Shown here one piece after another: positions 1-6,724 of a DNA stretch of 20,045 nucleotides; the stretch's first letter is position 1; every line of letters begins with the position of its first letter. The stretch covers positions 1-20,045 of the forward strand of contig JAFUDW010000020.1 in NCBI GenBank assembly GCA_017464225.1. The letters run 5' to 3'. The DNA is from Clostridia bacterium. Lineage in GTDB: Bacteria; Bacillota_A; Clostridia; Christensenellales; Aristaeellaceae. The notes under the pieces were generated by a model. The model did not search any database, was not told the DNA's origin, and worked only from the letters and a program-made list of their open reading frames with translations. The position numbers and the translations under genes are program-made.

Positions 1-1
1 G

Positions 2-1063
2 ATCTGTCTCCGGGCCGATCAAACGTCTGGTGATCTCTACCAGCATGAGTTCTGGCAAAACGGCGAGCGGTATACCATCCAGGAGCTGGAGGAAGACGGC
101 TATATCCAGCTGACATGGAGCGCAAGGAATACCCAGAGCGGCGACACGGGCCTGGCCGGATATTACACCTTCACCTTCAACGATGCGTCGCTGCAGCAGT
201 TCACCGCCAGGAACCGGAATGATCGCTGGGCGCTGAATATTATCAAGGCCGACGCGGCCGATAGTTCAAACGTTCTTGCGGGCGCCCGGTTCGCGCTGTT
301 TGGACGCGATCCGGCCAAGAAGATGACAGGCAGCACCGTTCCCGACGATTACGTGGACGCCAATAATATCACCTGGTATTGTTATGAGATCAGACAGACA
401 AACGGCGATGGCATAGCGGAGTTTGACGATCTGACCGAGGATCTGTACCGGTATATGGAGGTTGATCCTCCGATGGGCTATCAGCGGCTTGCGCCGCTGT
501 ATGATACGGTGGGCCCTGTATCGGGCGGCACAGTCAATACAAAAGTGGTGCTGACCGTTCAGGATCCGCCCCTTGATCCCACGTCGCTGAATATCCCGGT
601 CAAAAAGACTTTAGTAGGCCGCGATATGCGCCAGAATGAGTTTACCTTCATTATGTCGCCAATCAGCACGAAGGGCGTGGTCAGCGCTTTGAACGCCCAA
701 TCCATCACAAATCCCGCGTCCGGCGAGGATATTCCGGTGCTGTTCAATTTCACGCTGGATTACACCCATGTTGATTACTTGAACGCGCCTTACCGGGATT
801 TGAACGGAAATGCGGTCTTCTACTATGTGGTTTATGAAGAGATCGGCTCGATCCCCGGGATAGCGTATGATCAGCAGCAGTATGTGGTCAAGGTCACGCT
901 GTCGTCCGTGAATAACGGACTGAGCGCTGCTGCCAGATGCTATCGTTACGGAGGATCGGGGGATCTGCCGGCGGAAGCTGTAAGCGATTTGCAGCTGCAA
1001 GCGTTTGTTCGCGAAGCAGTTCCCATGCTGAGAGCGGAGCTCCGGCCGACGCGCGGCTGGTGA
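2..1063 (+). CDS. Pilin-like surface protein, SpaA and FctA-type domains (5' partial)
   Basis: The reading frame is open from the left edge, so the N-terminus lies outside the window; an internal ATG at 323 is unlikely to be the real start. Around 230-320 there is a stretch reading LNIIKADA then LAGARFALFG, typical of a SpaA/Cna-B prealbumin-like domain of Gram-positive pilins and adhesins. From about 580 a second domain begins with IPVKKTLVGRD and EFTFIM and ends with FYYVVYEEIG and YVVKVTL, which matches the streptococcal FctA/Spy0128-type isopeptide pilin domain. Such proteins are exported, wall-linked and self-crosslinked by Lys-Asn bonds. The last 20 or so residues look non-natural, and a neighbouring frame carries a more protein-like ending up to 1122, so the 3' end may be frameshifted. 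No LPXTG sorting motif or C-terminal membrane anchor is seen in either frame. The domain calls are from motif recognition; the exact role is unknown. Confidence 0.75.
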   Translation: MCLRADQTSGDLYQHEFWQNGERYTIQELEEDGYIQLTWSARNTQSGDTGLAGYYTFTFNDASLQQFTARNRNDRWALNIIKADAADSSNVLAGARFALFGRDPAKKMTGSTVPDDYVDANNITWYCYEIRQTNGDGIAEFDDLTEDLYRYMEVDPPMGYQRLAPLYDTVGPVSGGTVNTKVVLTVQDPPLDPTSLNIPVKKTLVGRDMRQNEFTFIMSPISTKGVVSALNAQSITNPASGEDIPVLFNFTLDYTHVDYLNAPYRDLNGNAVFYYVVYEEIGSIPGIAYDQQQYVVKVTLSSVNNGLSAAARCYRYGGSGDLPAEAVSDLQLQAFVREAVPMLRAELRPTRGW

Positions 1064-1114
1064 TCGATTGGATCGTTTATCCTGATGGAAGCAAGCCGCT
1101 TTACAATCTTGATT

Positions 1115-1123
1115 TGTTATAAT
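1115..1123 (+). promoter_or_regulatory. Candidate extended -10 promoter element
   Basis: TGTTATAAT is a TGn extension directly followed by a perfect TATAAT at 1118-1123. It lies 45 bases before the ATG of the downstream secreted protein gene. No good -35 hexamer is found 17 bases upstream, which extended -10 promoters can tolerate. It overlaps the end of the alternative frame of the preceding gene. Confidence 0.4.
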
Positions 1124-1168
1124 GATCGCGGACAGAAGGTCCGGATTGTTCTGGAGGACAGTGAGACT

Positions 1169-2629
1169 ATGCGGAAACAGATCATTGCTTGGATACTGGC
1201 TTTATGCGTGATGATGTCAGGGATAACGGCGCTTTCTGAGGCAGTTCCCATGGAAGGCGCTGATGTAGCCATGCCTGACTTTGTAGCTGAGGCCGTTCCG
1301 GAGCCGACGCCCGAACCCACGCCGGTGCCGACGCCCGAACCCACACCGGTGCCGACGCCCGAGCCCACGCCTGTGCCGACACCCGAGCCCACGGCGGAAC
1401 CGACACCTGAGCCTACAGCGGAACCAACGCCCGAACCCACGGCGGAGCCAACGCCCGAGCCTACGGCGGAGCCGACGCCCGAGCCTACGGCGGAACCGAC
1501 GCCCGAGCCCACGGCGGAGCCGACGCCCGAGCCCACGGCGGAGCCGACGCCTGAGCCAACCCCGGCTGAAACGCCGATCCCCTTTGACGGTTTCCTGGCG
1601 TTGGGAATCAGCTATACGGGGACGGTTTCCGATGTGAAGGATACTTATTATCTGCGGATCAAGCTTGCGGAAATGATGGAGGTCATCCTGAAAACCGAGG
1701 AAACGCCTGTGCGCCTTACGCTGATGCGGGAGGATGGCAGCGAGCGGATGGAGATCGTCCCGATTCAGGTCGATGCGGAGTATCTGCCAGTCAACGCAGA
1801 AATGCGGTTAAATGATCAGCCCTATCTGCTGATCATTCAGCGGATGCAAGAAACAGCGTACGGCCCGTTTACGGTAATGCTCGTTGAAAAGATCGCTCAG
1901 ACGCCTATGCCTGCGCCCAGTAATACTCCGGTACCCGAGCCTACGGCGGAACCCACGCCCGAGCCGTCGCAGGAGGCGGCAGCCGAGTCAGCGCCTGAAC
2001 TCCAGGAAGACCTGGATGCGTCTGACGAGCATGCCAACGCCGCATCTGACCTGATGCCGGTGGCGGATGAAGCTGACGAAACGCAGGGCGATACATCTGA
2101 ACCGGAAAATATCAAGGACGAAGCAGCGAAGAAGCCTGAAGCCGAGGAGGATCCCGATCAGGAAGAGACGCCTTCCGAAGCTGAACAGGATACGGAGGAT
2201 GAGCCGTCCGAAGCGGACGGGGAGAAGGAGCTGGAAGCCGAAGAACCGCCGTCTGATCCGGAGGATGAAGGCGGGGAAGGATCGGGAGAAGACGCCGACT
2301 CCGATCGAAATGAAGAAGGCACACCTGAGGATCAGACTGCGGAAGAAGCCGTGGATGATGAGGACGGCGCGGCCCAGACCGTGGTCTCCATCCAGGCTTC
2401 GATCGCCGGCGTGGAACAGATCGAAGCGGGCACAGAGGTGATCCTGACGGCGGATGTTTCAGGTCATGCCCCCGATCTCTATACCGTACAATGGCAGTAT
2501 TCCAATGATAACGGGCAGACGGTTTTTGACGCGGAAGACGGCAACGCTCTGGAGTACCGCTATGTGATCACCGAGGAAAACAAGGATTATATCTGGCGCG
2601 TGAAAATCACCTTCCTGCCGGAAGAATAA
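1169..2629 (+). CDS. Secreted Thr-Pro-Glu repeat protein with acidic linker and Ig-like C-terminal domain
   Basis: The start is set at ATG 1169 because GGAGG at 1153-1157 precedes it and a clear signal peptide follows (MRKQ, hydrophobic AWILALCVMM, then ALSEA). An in-frame ATG at 1085 has no such support. The 486-residue product has, in order: signal peptide (about 1-27); a proline-rich repeat of period 8, PTPEPTAE or PTPEPTPV (about 44-133); a compact beta-rich domain (about 137-242, containing YTGTVSDVKDTYYLRI), resembling bacterial pre-peptidase C-terminal type domains; a second short PEPT linker; a very acidic Glu/Asp tract (about 270-400); and an Ig-like domain (about 405-486, with VQWQYSNDNGQT and DYIWRVKITF). 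No sortase motif or transmembrane anchor is visible. It is probably a secreted or wall-associated surface protein. A specific function cannot be assigned. Confidence 0.85.
   Translation: MRKQIIAWILALCVMMSGITALSEAVPMEGADVAMPDFVAEAVPEPTPEPTPVPTPEPTPVPTPEPTPVPTPEPTAEPTPEPTAEPTPEPTAEPTPEPTAEPTPEPTAEPTPEPTAEPTPEPTAEPTPEPTPAETPIPFDGFLALGISYTGTVSDVKDTYYLRIKLAEMMEVILKTEETPVRLTLMREDGSERMEIVPIQVDAEYLPVNAEMRLNDQPYLLIIQRMQETAYGPFTVMLVEKIAQTPMPAPSNTPVPEPTAEPTPEPSQEAAAESAPELQEDLDASDEHANAASDLMPVADEADETQGDTSEPENIKDEAAKKPEAEEDPDQEETPSEAEQDTEDEPSEADGEKELEAEEPPSDPEDEGGEGSGEDADSDRNEEGTPEDQTAEEAVDDEDGAAQTVVSIQASIAGVEQIEAGTEVILTADVSGHAPDLYTVQWQYSNDNGQTVFDAEDGNALEYRYVITEENKDYIWRVKITFLPEE
1298..1568 (+). repeat. 24-bp in-frame tandem repeat encoding PTPEPTAE/PTPEPTPV
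   Basis: About eleven copies of a 24-base unit encode an 8-residue period. The first copies read PTPEPTPV, followed by seven ending in TAE. Third-codon positions vary between copies (acc, acg, aca; gag, gaa), so the repeat is held at the protein level rather than being a fresh DNA duplication. It probably forms an extended, rigid spacer. Confidence 0.9.
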
Positions 2630-2641
2630 GCTTGCGCATGG

Positions 2642-2671
2642 CTGCCCTGCCGCTCTGGCGGGGCAGTTTTT
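2642..2671 (+). terminator. Rho-independent terminator after the secreted repeat protein
   Basis: A 10-bp stem (CTGCCCTGCC with GGCGGGGCAG, one G-U pair), a 5-base loop and a T5 tail begin 12 bases after the stop codon. Confidence 0.88.
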
Positions 2672-2681
2672 CCGCATAAAA

Positions 2682-2711
2682 ACAGGAGATCCTTTCTGCC
2701 GGATCTCCTGT
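2682..2711. terminator. Bidirectional terminator between convergent operons
   Basis: A perfect 11-bp stem (ACAGGAGATCC with GGATCTCCTGT) has an 8-base loop. It is followed by TCTTTT on the + strand and by a T5 run on the - strand. It lies just past the 3' end of pcp (- strand) and after the terminator of the + strand gene. A close relative of this hairpin occurs at 17438-17463. Confidence 0.82.
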
Positions 2712-2726
2712 CTTTTATGCGTTTAT

Positions 2727-3368
2727 TCAGTGTTCCGCACCCATTGCGGTTTGATCGTCTGTCTGCTTTTCCACGATGGCCCGAAGAGATGCTTCAATGC
2801 CTCGTACGATGTCCTCCTTGGACAGGCTGGGCGTGTTGGGTCGGTTCATTACTTGCTCGTGCAGGAAAGGCACATGCATAAAGCCGCCCCGCATGGCGGG
2901 CCAGGACTTGTTGATGTGATACAATACGCCATACATCAGGTGATTGCACACATAGGTGCCCGCAGAATTGGACAGGCTGGCGGGCAAGCCCGCGTTCTTG
3001 ATGGCGGTCACCATGGCTTTGACGGGAAGCGTGGAAAAGTACGCGGGTGCGCCGTCAGCGAAGACGGGCTGATCCACGGGTTGGTTGCCTTCGTTGTCCG
3101 GGATGCGTCCATCGTCCACGTTGATGGCCACGCGCTCAGGCGTCAGGCCAAAGCGTCCGCCGGCCTGACCGATGCAGAGCACGGCGTCGGGCTGCTCCTT
3201 TTCCATGGCGGCGCGAACGGTTTCTATGGCCTTGCCGAAAACCACAGGCACGTCGATTTTTACGATCTGCGCTCCGGAAATTTCGTTTGCCACCAGCGCC
3301 ACAGCTTCCTGCGCGGGATTCACCTGATCCCCGCCGAAGGGCTCAAAGGCAGTCAATAGTATCTTCAT
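2727..3368 (-). CDS. pcp: Pyroglutamyl peptidase I (pyrrolidone-carboxylate peptidase)
   Basis: This cytoplasmic cysteine peptidase (family C15) removes N-terminal 5-oxoproline from peptides. The 213-residue length is normal for the family. The N-terminus [14 protein letters not shown] is diagnostic. The catalytic triad is visible as Glu78 in [10 protein letters not shown], Cys141 in [13 protein letters not shown] and His165 in [11 protein letters not shown]. The gene is the last of a minus-strand operon, 9 bases after the DUF979 gene, and a bidirectional terminator follows it. Its position behind the DUF969/DUF979 membrane pair fits a system that frees and moves 5-oxoproline. The ATG at 3368 is preceded by a modest GAGG ribosome binding site, and translational coupling to the upstream gene is likely. 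Confidence 0.96.
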   Translation of the reverse strand: MKILLTAFEPFGGDQVNPAQEAVALVANEISGAQIVKIDVPVVFGKAIETVRAAMEKEQPDAVLCIGQAGGRFGLTPERVAINVDDGRIPDNEGNQPVDQPVFADGAPAYFSTLPVKAMVTAIKNAGLPASLSNSAGTYVCNHLMYGVLYHINKSWPAMRGGFMHVPFLHEQVMNRPNTPSLSKEDIVRGIEASLRAIVEKQTDDQTAMGAEH

Positions 3369-3377
3369 GGCTCAACC

Positions 3378-4319
3378 TCAGAAAGCGAAGAAGTACATCA
3401 GCGCGATGTGGATCACCAGCATGATGATGGCCACGGGCAGCTGGCTCTTGATGATGGCGTATTTGTTTTTGACCTCCAGCAGCGCGGCAGGCATGATGTT
3501 GAAGTTAGCGGCCATGGGGGTGCACAGCGTGCCGCAGTAGCCGGCGGTGAGGCCCAGCGCGCCCACAACCACGGGGTTGGCGCCCTGCATGATCAGGAAG
3601 GGGATGCCGATGCCCACGGTGATCACAGAGAAGGCGGCAAAGCCGTTGCCCATGATGATGGTGAACAGCGCCATGGCGATGCAGTACACGGCGCAGGCGA
3701 TCAGCTTGCTGCCGTCGGGAATGATGGCGCTGACGCCGTTGGCGATCACGGTGCCCACGCCCGCGGCGGTGAACAGCGCGCCCAGGGCGGACAGCAGCTG
3801 AGGCAGGATGCCGATGGGACCCACGTTATCCATCAGACGGGTGCCGTCCTTGACGATGTATTTGGGCGAAGCCTTGAACAGGATCAGGGCTACCAGCAGC
3901 GCCACGATACCGGATACGCCGATGGCGTTATTGGCGGTCAGCCAGGACAGGGCGGATACCGAGCCGCCCAGCGTGGCGGCGACCACGGCGACCACAGCCA
4001 AGCACAGCGCGGGGATGAATACCTTGTAACCCAGCTTGTTGGCGGAGGCGCGCACAGCCTTGGGGTCAGGCGTGTCGTTTGCGCTCTGCTTTACACCGTT
4101 GATGCCGGTGAGCACGGCGATGACGATCACGCACAGGCCGGTGATCCACTTGGGCAGATGATTGCCCAGAATGAAGGTAAAGGCCAGCAGGAACCAGAAG
4201 GCGGCGGTGGTCGCTTTCTTTTCAGCCTTGGGATCGCGCAGGGCTTTCACGCCCACCAGGATGAATACGAGGCCGATCAGGGTATAGAAGATTTCAGATA
4301 CGATCTGGGCGGTTGTCAT
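3378..4319 (-). CDS. DUF979 family membrane protein, putative 5-oxoproline transporter subunit
   Basis: The 313-residue, very hydrophobic protein has about eight to ten membrane segments, starting with IFYTLIGLVFILVGVKAL and including FWFLLAFTFILGNHLP. It matches my knowledge of the DUF979 family, which almost always sits beside a DUF969 gene and often beside pcp. NCBI family naming calls this pair a 5-oxoproline transporter, and I rely on that association for the substrate. Its ATG overlaps the DUF969 stop codon by 4 bases (ATGA), so the two are translationally coupled and probably act as one complex in the cytoplasmic membrane. Substrate and direction of transport are inference from context. 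Confidence 0.85.
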   Translation of the reverse strand: MTTAQIVSEIFYTLIGLVFILVGVKALRDPKAEKKATTAAFWFLLAFTFILGNHLPKWITGLCVIVIAVLTGINGVKQSANDTPDPKAVRASANKLGYKVFIPALCLAVVAVVAATLGGSVSALSWLTANNAIGVSGIVALLVALILFKASPKYIVKDGTRLMDNVGPIGILPQLLSALGALFTAAGVGTVIANGVSAIIPDGSKLIACAVYCIAMALFTIIMGNGFAAFSVITVGIGIPFLIMQGANPVVVGALGLTAGYCGTLCTPMAANFNIMPAALLEVKNKYAIIKSQLPVAIIMLVIHIALMYFFAF

Positions 4320-4999
4320 TTCGCAGCGCCTCCCTTCACCATTTTTTCAATCTTTTTATCCAGCGTCAGGTCACGCCAGGCGCCAACCAGCACGCTGATA
4401 ACGGCGATGGGGATAGACCAGGTGGCGATCTGCAGGGCGGTCACATCATAGCCCTGGGCCACCAGCGTGGATACGATCAGCAGGGTGCCCGAAGCGCCCA
4501 TGAAGCAGTTCTGCGCGTAGAAGTTGCCGTAGTTTTCGGCGGCGGCGGAAGCGCCGCGGATGGTATCGCTGGTGTCGTCGTCGATATCGCCGTATTTGGC
4601 CATCGCCGCGCCTTCAGCCATGGGCACCACCACGGGACGGACAAACTGAGGATGGCCGCCCAGACGGACGGAGAAAGCGGCAGCCAGGGTACGGATGGCC
4701 TGATAGATCAGGATCACGCGGCCTGTGGTTGCGTTCTTGATGCTGCGGATGAAGTCGATGGCTTTCTCCTTGAGGCCGAAGCGCTCGCAGATGCCGATGA
4801 CAGGCAGCGTCAGCACAAACAGGGTGGCGGTGCGGTTGGTGATGAAGGAGGAGCCCAGGGTCTCCAGGATCTCCATGGGGGACATCTTCGCCACCAGACC
4901 GGTGACGACGCCCGCGATCACGACGGTGGCGATGGTGTCGAATTTGATCGCGAAGCCGATCACTACGATCAGGACGCCGATGAGTTTGAGGACTTCCAT
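4316..4999 (-). CDS. DUF969 family membrane protein, putative 5-oxoproline transporter subunit
   Basis: The 227-residue protein starts with the hydrophobic segment LIGVLIVVIGFAIKF. It carries the conserved-looking stretches LPVIGICERFGLKEKA and RLGGHPQFVRPVVVPMAEGA seen in DUF969 proteins. Several membrane spans are evident, with a charged, Lys-rich C-terminus (DLTLDKKIEKMVKGGAAK). It is the expected partner of the DUF979 protein encoded directly downstream, with a 4-base overlap. A strong AAGGAGG ribosome binding site lies 8 bases before ATG 4999. The preceding small membrane protein gene ends only 30 bases upstream, so it is in the same transcript. The transport role comes from family association with pcp, not from a residue-level motif. 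Confidence 0.85.
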   Translation of the reverse strand: MEVLKLIGVLIVVIGFAIKFDTIATVVIAGVVTGLVAKMSPMEILETLGSSFITNRTATLFVLTLPVIGICERFGLKEKAIDFIRSIKNATTGRVILIYQAIRTLAAAFSVRLGGHPQFVRPVVVPMAEGAAMAKYGDIDDDTSDTIRGASAAAENYGNFYAQNCFMGASGTLLIVSTLVAQGYDVTALQIATWSIPIAVISVLVGAWRDLTLDKKIEKMVKGGAAK

Positions 5000-5029
5000 A
5001 CAAAAAACCTCCTTAGCAATATGGTATAA

Positions 5030-5422
5030 TCAAACCTGTTTTTCACAGGTTGGATCCACAATAAACGCGCTTTCCAGCACACGGGTCATGATGCGCTCAG
5101 TCTGTCTGCGGTCTTTTCCGGTCAGCTTGATCATTTCGTCAATGTTCCATGTGGCTTTTTTTGCAAGCTTTGGGACATAGGCGCGCAGCTCCCGGAGCAG
5201 CTGCGCGGGCAGCGTGGCCAGTATGATCAGCGGGATGCAGACCAGCACGCGCCAAAGATCAAAATAGACGCCGAATTTGCCATCCTTCATGCACATGATC
5301 AGCAAAATGGCAGCGCAAAGAACGGACAGCATCAAAGTATAAAAAATGATATCCAGCCCATTGGCCTTCACCCGATCAATGCGGATCGGTCTGTTGAAAT
5401 CATAGGATTTTTGACCGCGCAT
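5030..5422 (-). CDS. Small two-span membrane protein, unknown function
   Basis: I do not recognise this 130-residue protein. It has a basic N-terminus (SYDFNRPIRIDRVKANG), two hydrophobic segments (about residues 25-45, with LMLSVLCAAILLIM, and about 57-73, with LVCIPLIILATLPAQLL), and a soluble C-terminal part of about 50 residues rich in Lys and Arg (WNIDEMIKLTGKDRRQTERI). That tail could be helical or a small winged-helix-like fold, which is speculative. The start at ATG 5422 is supported by AGGAGGAGGGG about 10 bases upstream. It is the first gene after a perfect consensus promoter, with DUF969, DUF979 and pcp downstream in the same orientation. A regulatory or assembly role for the transporter is possible but unproven. 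A 7-bp inverted repeat overlaps its 3' end (5033-5051). Confidence 0.75.
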   Translation of the reverse strand: MRGQKSYDFNRPIRIDRVKANGLDIIFYTLMLSVLCAAILLIMCMKDGKFGVYFDLWRVLVCIPLIILATLPAQLLRELRAYVPKLAKKATWNIDEMIKLTGKDRRQTERIMTRVLESAFIVDPTCEKQV

Positions 5423-5457
5423 GGATGCTGAACCCCTCCTCCTGCGGCTTTTGAATC

Positions 5458-5486
5458 ATTATAAAAAGAAATATGCATAATGTCAA
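5458..5486 (-). promoter_or_regulatory. Perfect sigma-A consensus promoter of the 5-oxoproline/pcp operon
   Basis: Read on the minus strand, TTGACA (5486-5481) is followed after exactly 17 bases by TATAAT (5463-5458). Both hexamers match the consensus fully. The start codon of the first operon gene is about 35 bases downstream, with a strong ribosome binding site. This predicts a strong promoter, and no operator-like palindrome is evident over it. Confidence 0.85.
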
Positions 5487-5545
5487 GGAAGAAACGCGAT
5501 AAACAGCATGAAAATGCAGGATAAAAACCGAATAAATGAAAAAGA

Positions 5546-6502
5546 TCACGAAAGCAGTATATCCAGATCAAATGCCGGTTCGCTTTTGAGCGCGTTCTCA
5601 TGAAAGAGAAGGTAAACGGCGTTTTCATATTCTTCGGGCGTTTTGACCTTGCGGAGGGCGCGGACGACGGCCTCGCCGTGCTCAAAACAGCCGCAGATAT
5701 ATTTCAAAACCAGATGCATGCGGCCGATCACGGCGCTTTCGGGCCAAAAGCGGAGATATTCCCGGTACAGGTCGTCATGGAAAGCGCACAGCGCGTTTAG
5801 TGTAAGCCTGTCGCCGCCATTGATTTCCTGAGCCAGGGCGGGATTGCCCGCCAGTCCGCGCCCCAGCATCAGGCCGCTGACAAAGGGATCGGTCGCGGTG
5901 AAATACAACGCGTCGGAGACGGTAAACAGATTGCCGTTATAGATATAATCCGCCTGGATCAAGCCGCAGGCTTCCCGATGCGGGATGCCACGATAGAATT
6001 CCTGGCGCGTCCGTGGATGCACAATGAGCTCGTGCAGCGGATATTGGCGGAATATTTCCAGCAGCGCGGGCCATTCGCGGGTATCCTCATAGCCGATCCG
6101 GGTCTTAATCGATATGGGCAGTACGGGATGGGCGTATATGCCGTCCAGCAGCGTCTGGAGAGCGTCGGCATCCCGTAAAAGGGCGCTTCCTTTTCCCTTG
6201 GCGGTCACCGTGCCCGACGGGCATCCCAGGTTCAGGTTGAGCTCCTGATACCCCATGTCACGCAGCATGAGGGCCAGCGCGTTAAAATAATCGGCGCGGT
6301 TGGTCAGTATCTGGGGCACCGCCGGCACGCCTTCATTTTGCCGCGGATCCATGTCAAATCTTTCCCGGCGGCTGAAGGTCATCGAGTGGGAAGGGCTGAT
6401 AAACGGCATAAAATACTTGTGTACGCCGCCAAAATTGCGGTGGTGAACTCGGCGGTAGATAGCGTCCGTTACGCCCTCCATGGGGGCAAAATACACGTTC
6501 AT
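5546..6502 (-). CDS. tRNA-dihydrouridine synthase (Dus family)
   Basis: This FMN enzyme reduces uridine to dihydrouridine in tRNA. The 318-residue product opens with VYFAPMEGVTDAIYRR, the FMN-barrel start of Dus proteins. Catalytic Cys94 lies in NLNLGCPSGTVTAKGKGSAL, Lys133 in SIKTRIGY and His162 in VHPRTRQEFYRG. The YNGN stretch (188-191) and GLMLGRGLAGNPAL (about 210-223) match the FMN-phosphate end of the barrel. Which subfamily (A, B or C) cannot be decided by eye, so no symbol is given. An AGGAG ribosome binding site precedes ATG 6502. It appears to be transcribed alone: it has its own promoter-like element upstream, and a separate consensus promoter starts the next operon downstream. 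Confidence 0.93.
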   Translation of the reverse strand: MNVYFAPMEGVTDAIYRRVHHRNFGGVHKYFMPFISPSHSMTFSRRERFDMDPRQNEGVPAVPQILTNRADYFNALALMLRDMGYQELNLNLGCPSGTVTAKGKGSALLRDADALQTLLDGIYAHPVLPISIKTRIGYEDTREWPALLEIFRQYPLHELIVHPRTRQEFYRGIPHREACGLIQADYIYNGNLFTVSDALYFTATDPFVSGLMLGRGLAGNPALAQEINGGDRLTLNALCAFHDDLYREYLRFWPESAVIGRMHLVLKYICGCFEHGEAVVRALRKVKTPEEYENAVYLLFHENALKSEPAFDLDILLS

Positions 6503-6534
6503 GGGCTGCTCCTGAACGAAAAATCAAGGCCCTT

Positions 6535-6563
6535 ATTATATCATGCCGCGTGAATCGCCGCAA
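6535..6563 (-). promoter_or_regulatory. Likely promoter of the dus gene
   Basis: On the minus strand a perfect TATAAT (6540-6535) lies about 33 bases before the dus ATG. A partial -35, TTGCGG (6563-6558), stands 17 bases upstream of it. It is divergent from the importer promoter. Confidence 0.55.
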
Positions 6564-6617
6564 TCTTTTCTTTGGAAATGAACGGCGGGCTTTTCGCTTT
6601 TGTTAAATTGATTGCTA

Positions 6618-6647
6618 TTGACATGGTTTGCTGGACCATGCTAAAAT
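6618..6647 (+). promoter_or_regulatory. Promoter of the importer operon with an operator-like palindrome in its spacer
   Basis: A perfect -35 TTGACA (6618-6623) and -10 TAAAAT (6642-6647) are separated by 18 bases. Between them lies the inverted repeat CATGGT-N7-ACCATG (6622-6640), placed where a bound repressor would block RNA polymerase. The first gene starts at 6725, leaving a leader of about 70 bases. The cognate regulator is not in the window. Confidence 0.65.
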
Positions 6648-6724
6648 AAAAACGGAAGATAAATATCGTTTTTATGCTTTTTTATGTGTTTCTTTACAAA
6701 AAAACGCGTGCAGGGGGGAAGAAT

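Noticed and set aside
1298..1568. CRISPR-like tandem repeat
   Set aside because: There are no spacers; the 24-base unit is contiguous, in frame and codes for a proline-rich linker.
3408..4451. A 347-codon plus-strand open frame across the DUF979 gene
   Set aside because: It has an extreme His, Gln, Gly and Asp composition and is antisense to a clear membrane protein gene.
5033..5051. Inverted repeat AACCTGT/ACAGGTT at the 3' end of the small membrane protein gene
   Set aside because: It overlaps coding sequence and is not followed by a T-run, so it is not a convincing terminator; a minor RNA hairpin at most.
5490..5545. Possible terminator after dus on the minus strand
   Set aside because: Only a 6-bp stem with a mismatch (CTGCAT/ATGCTG) and a poor T-run, too weak to call.
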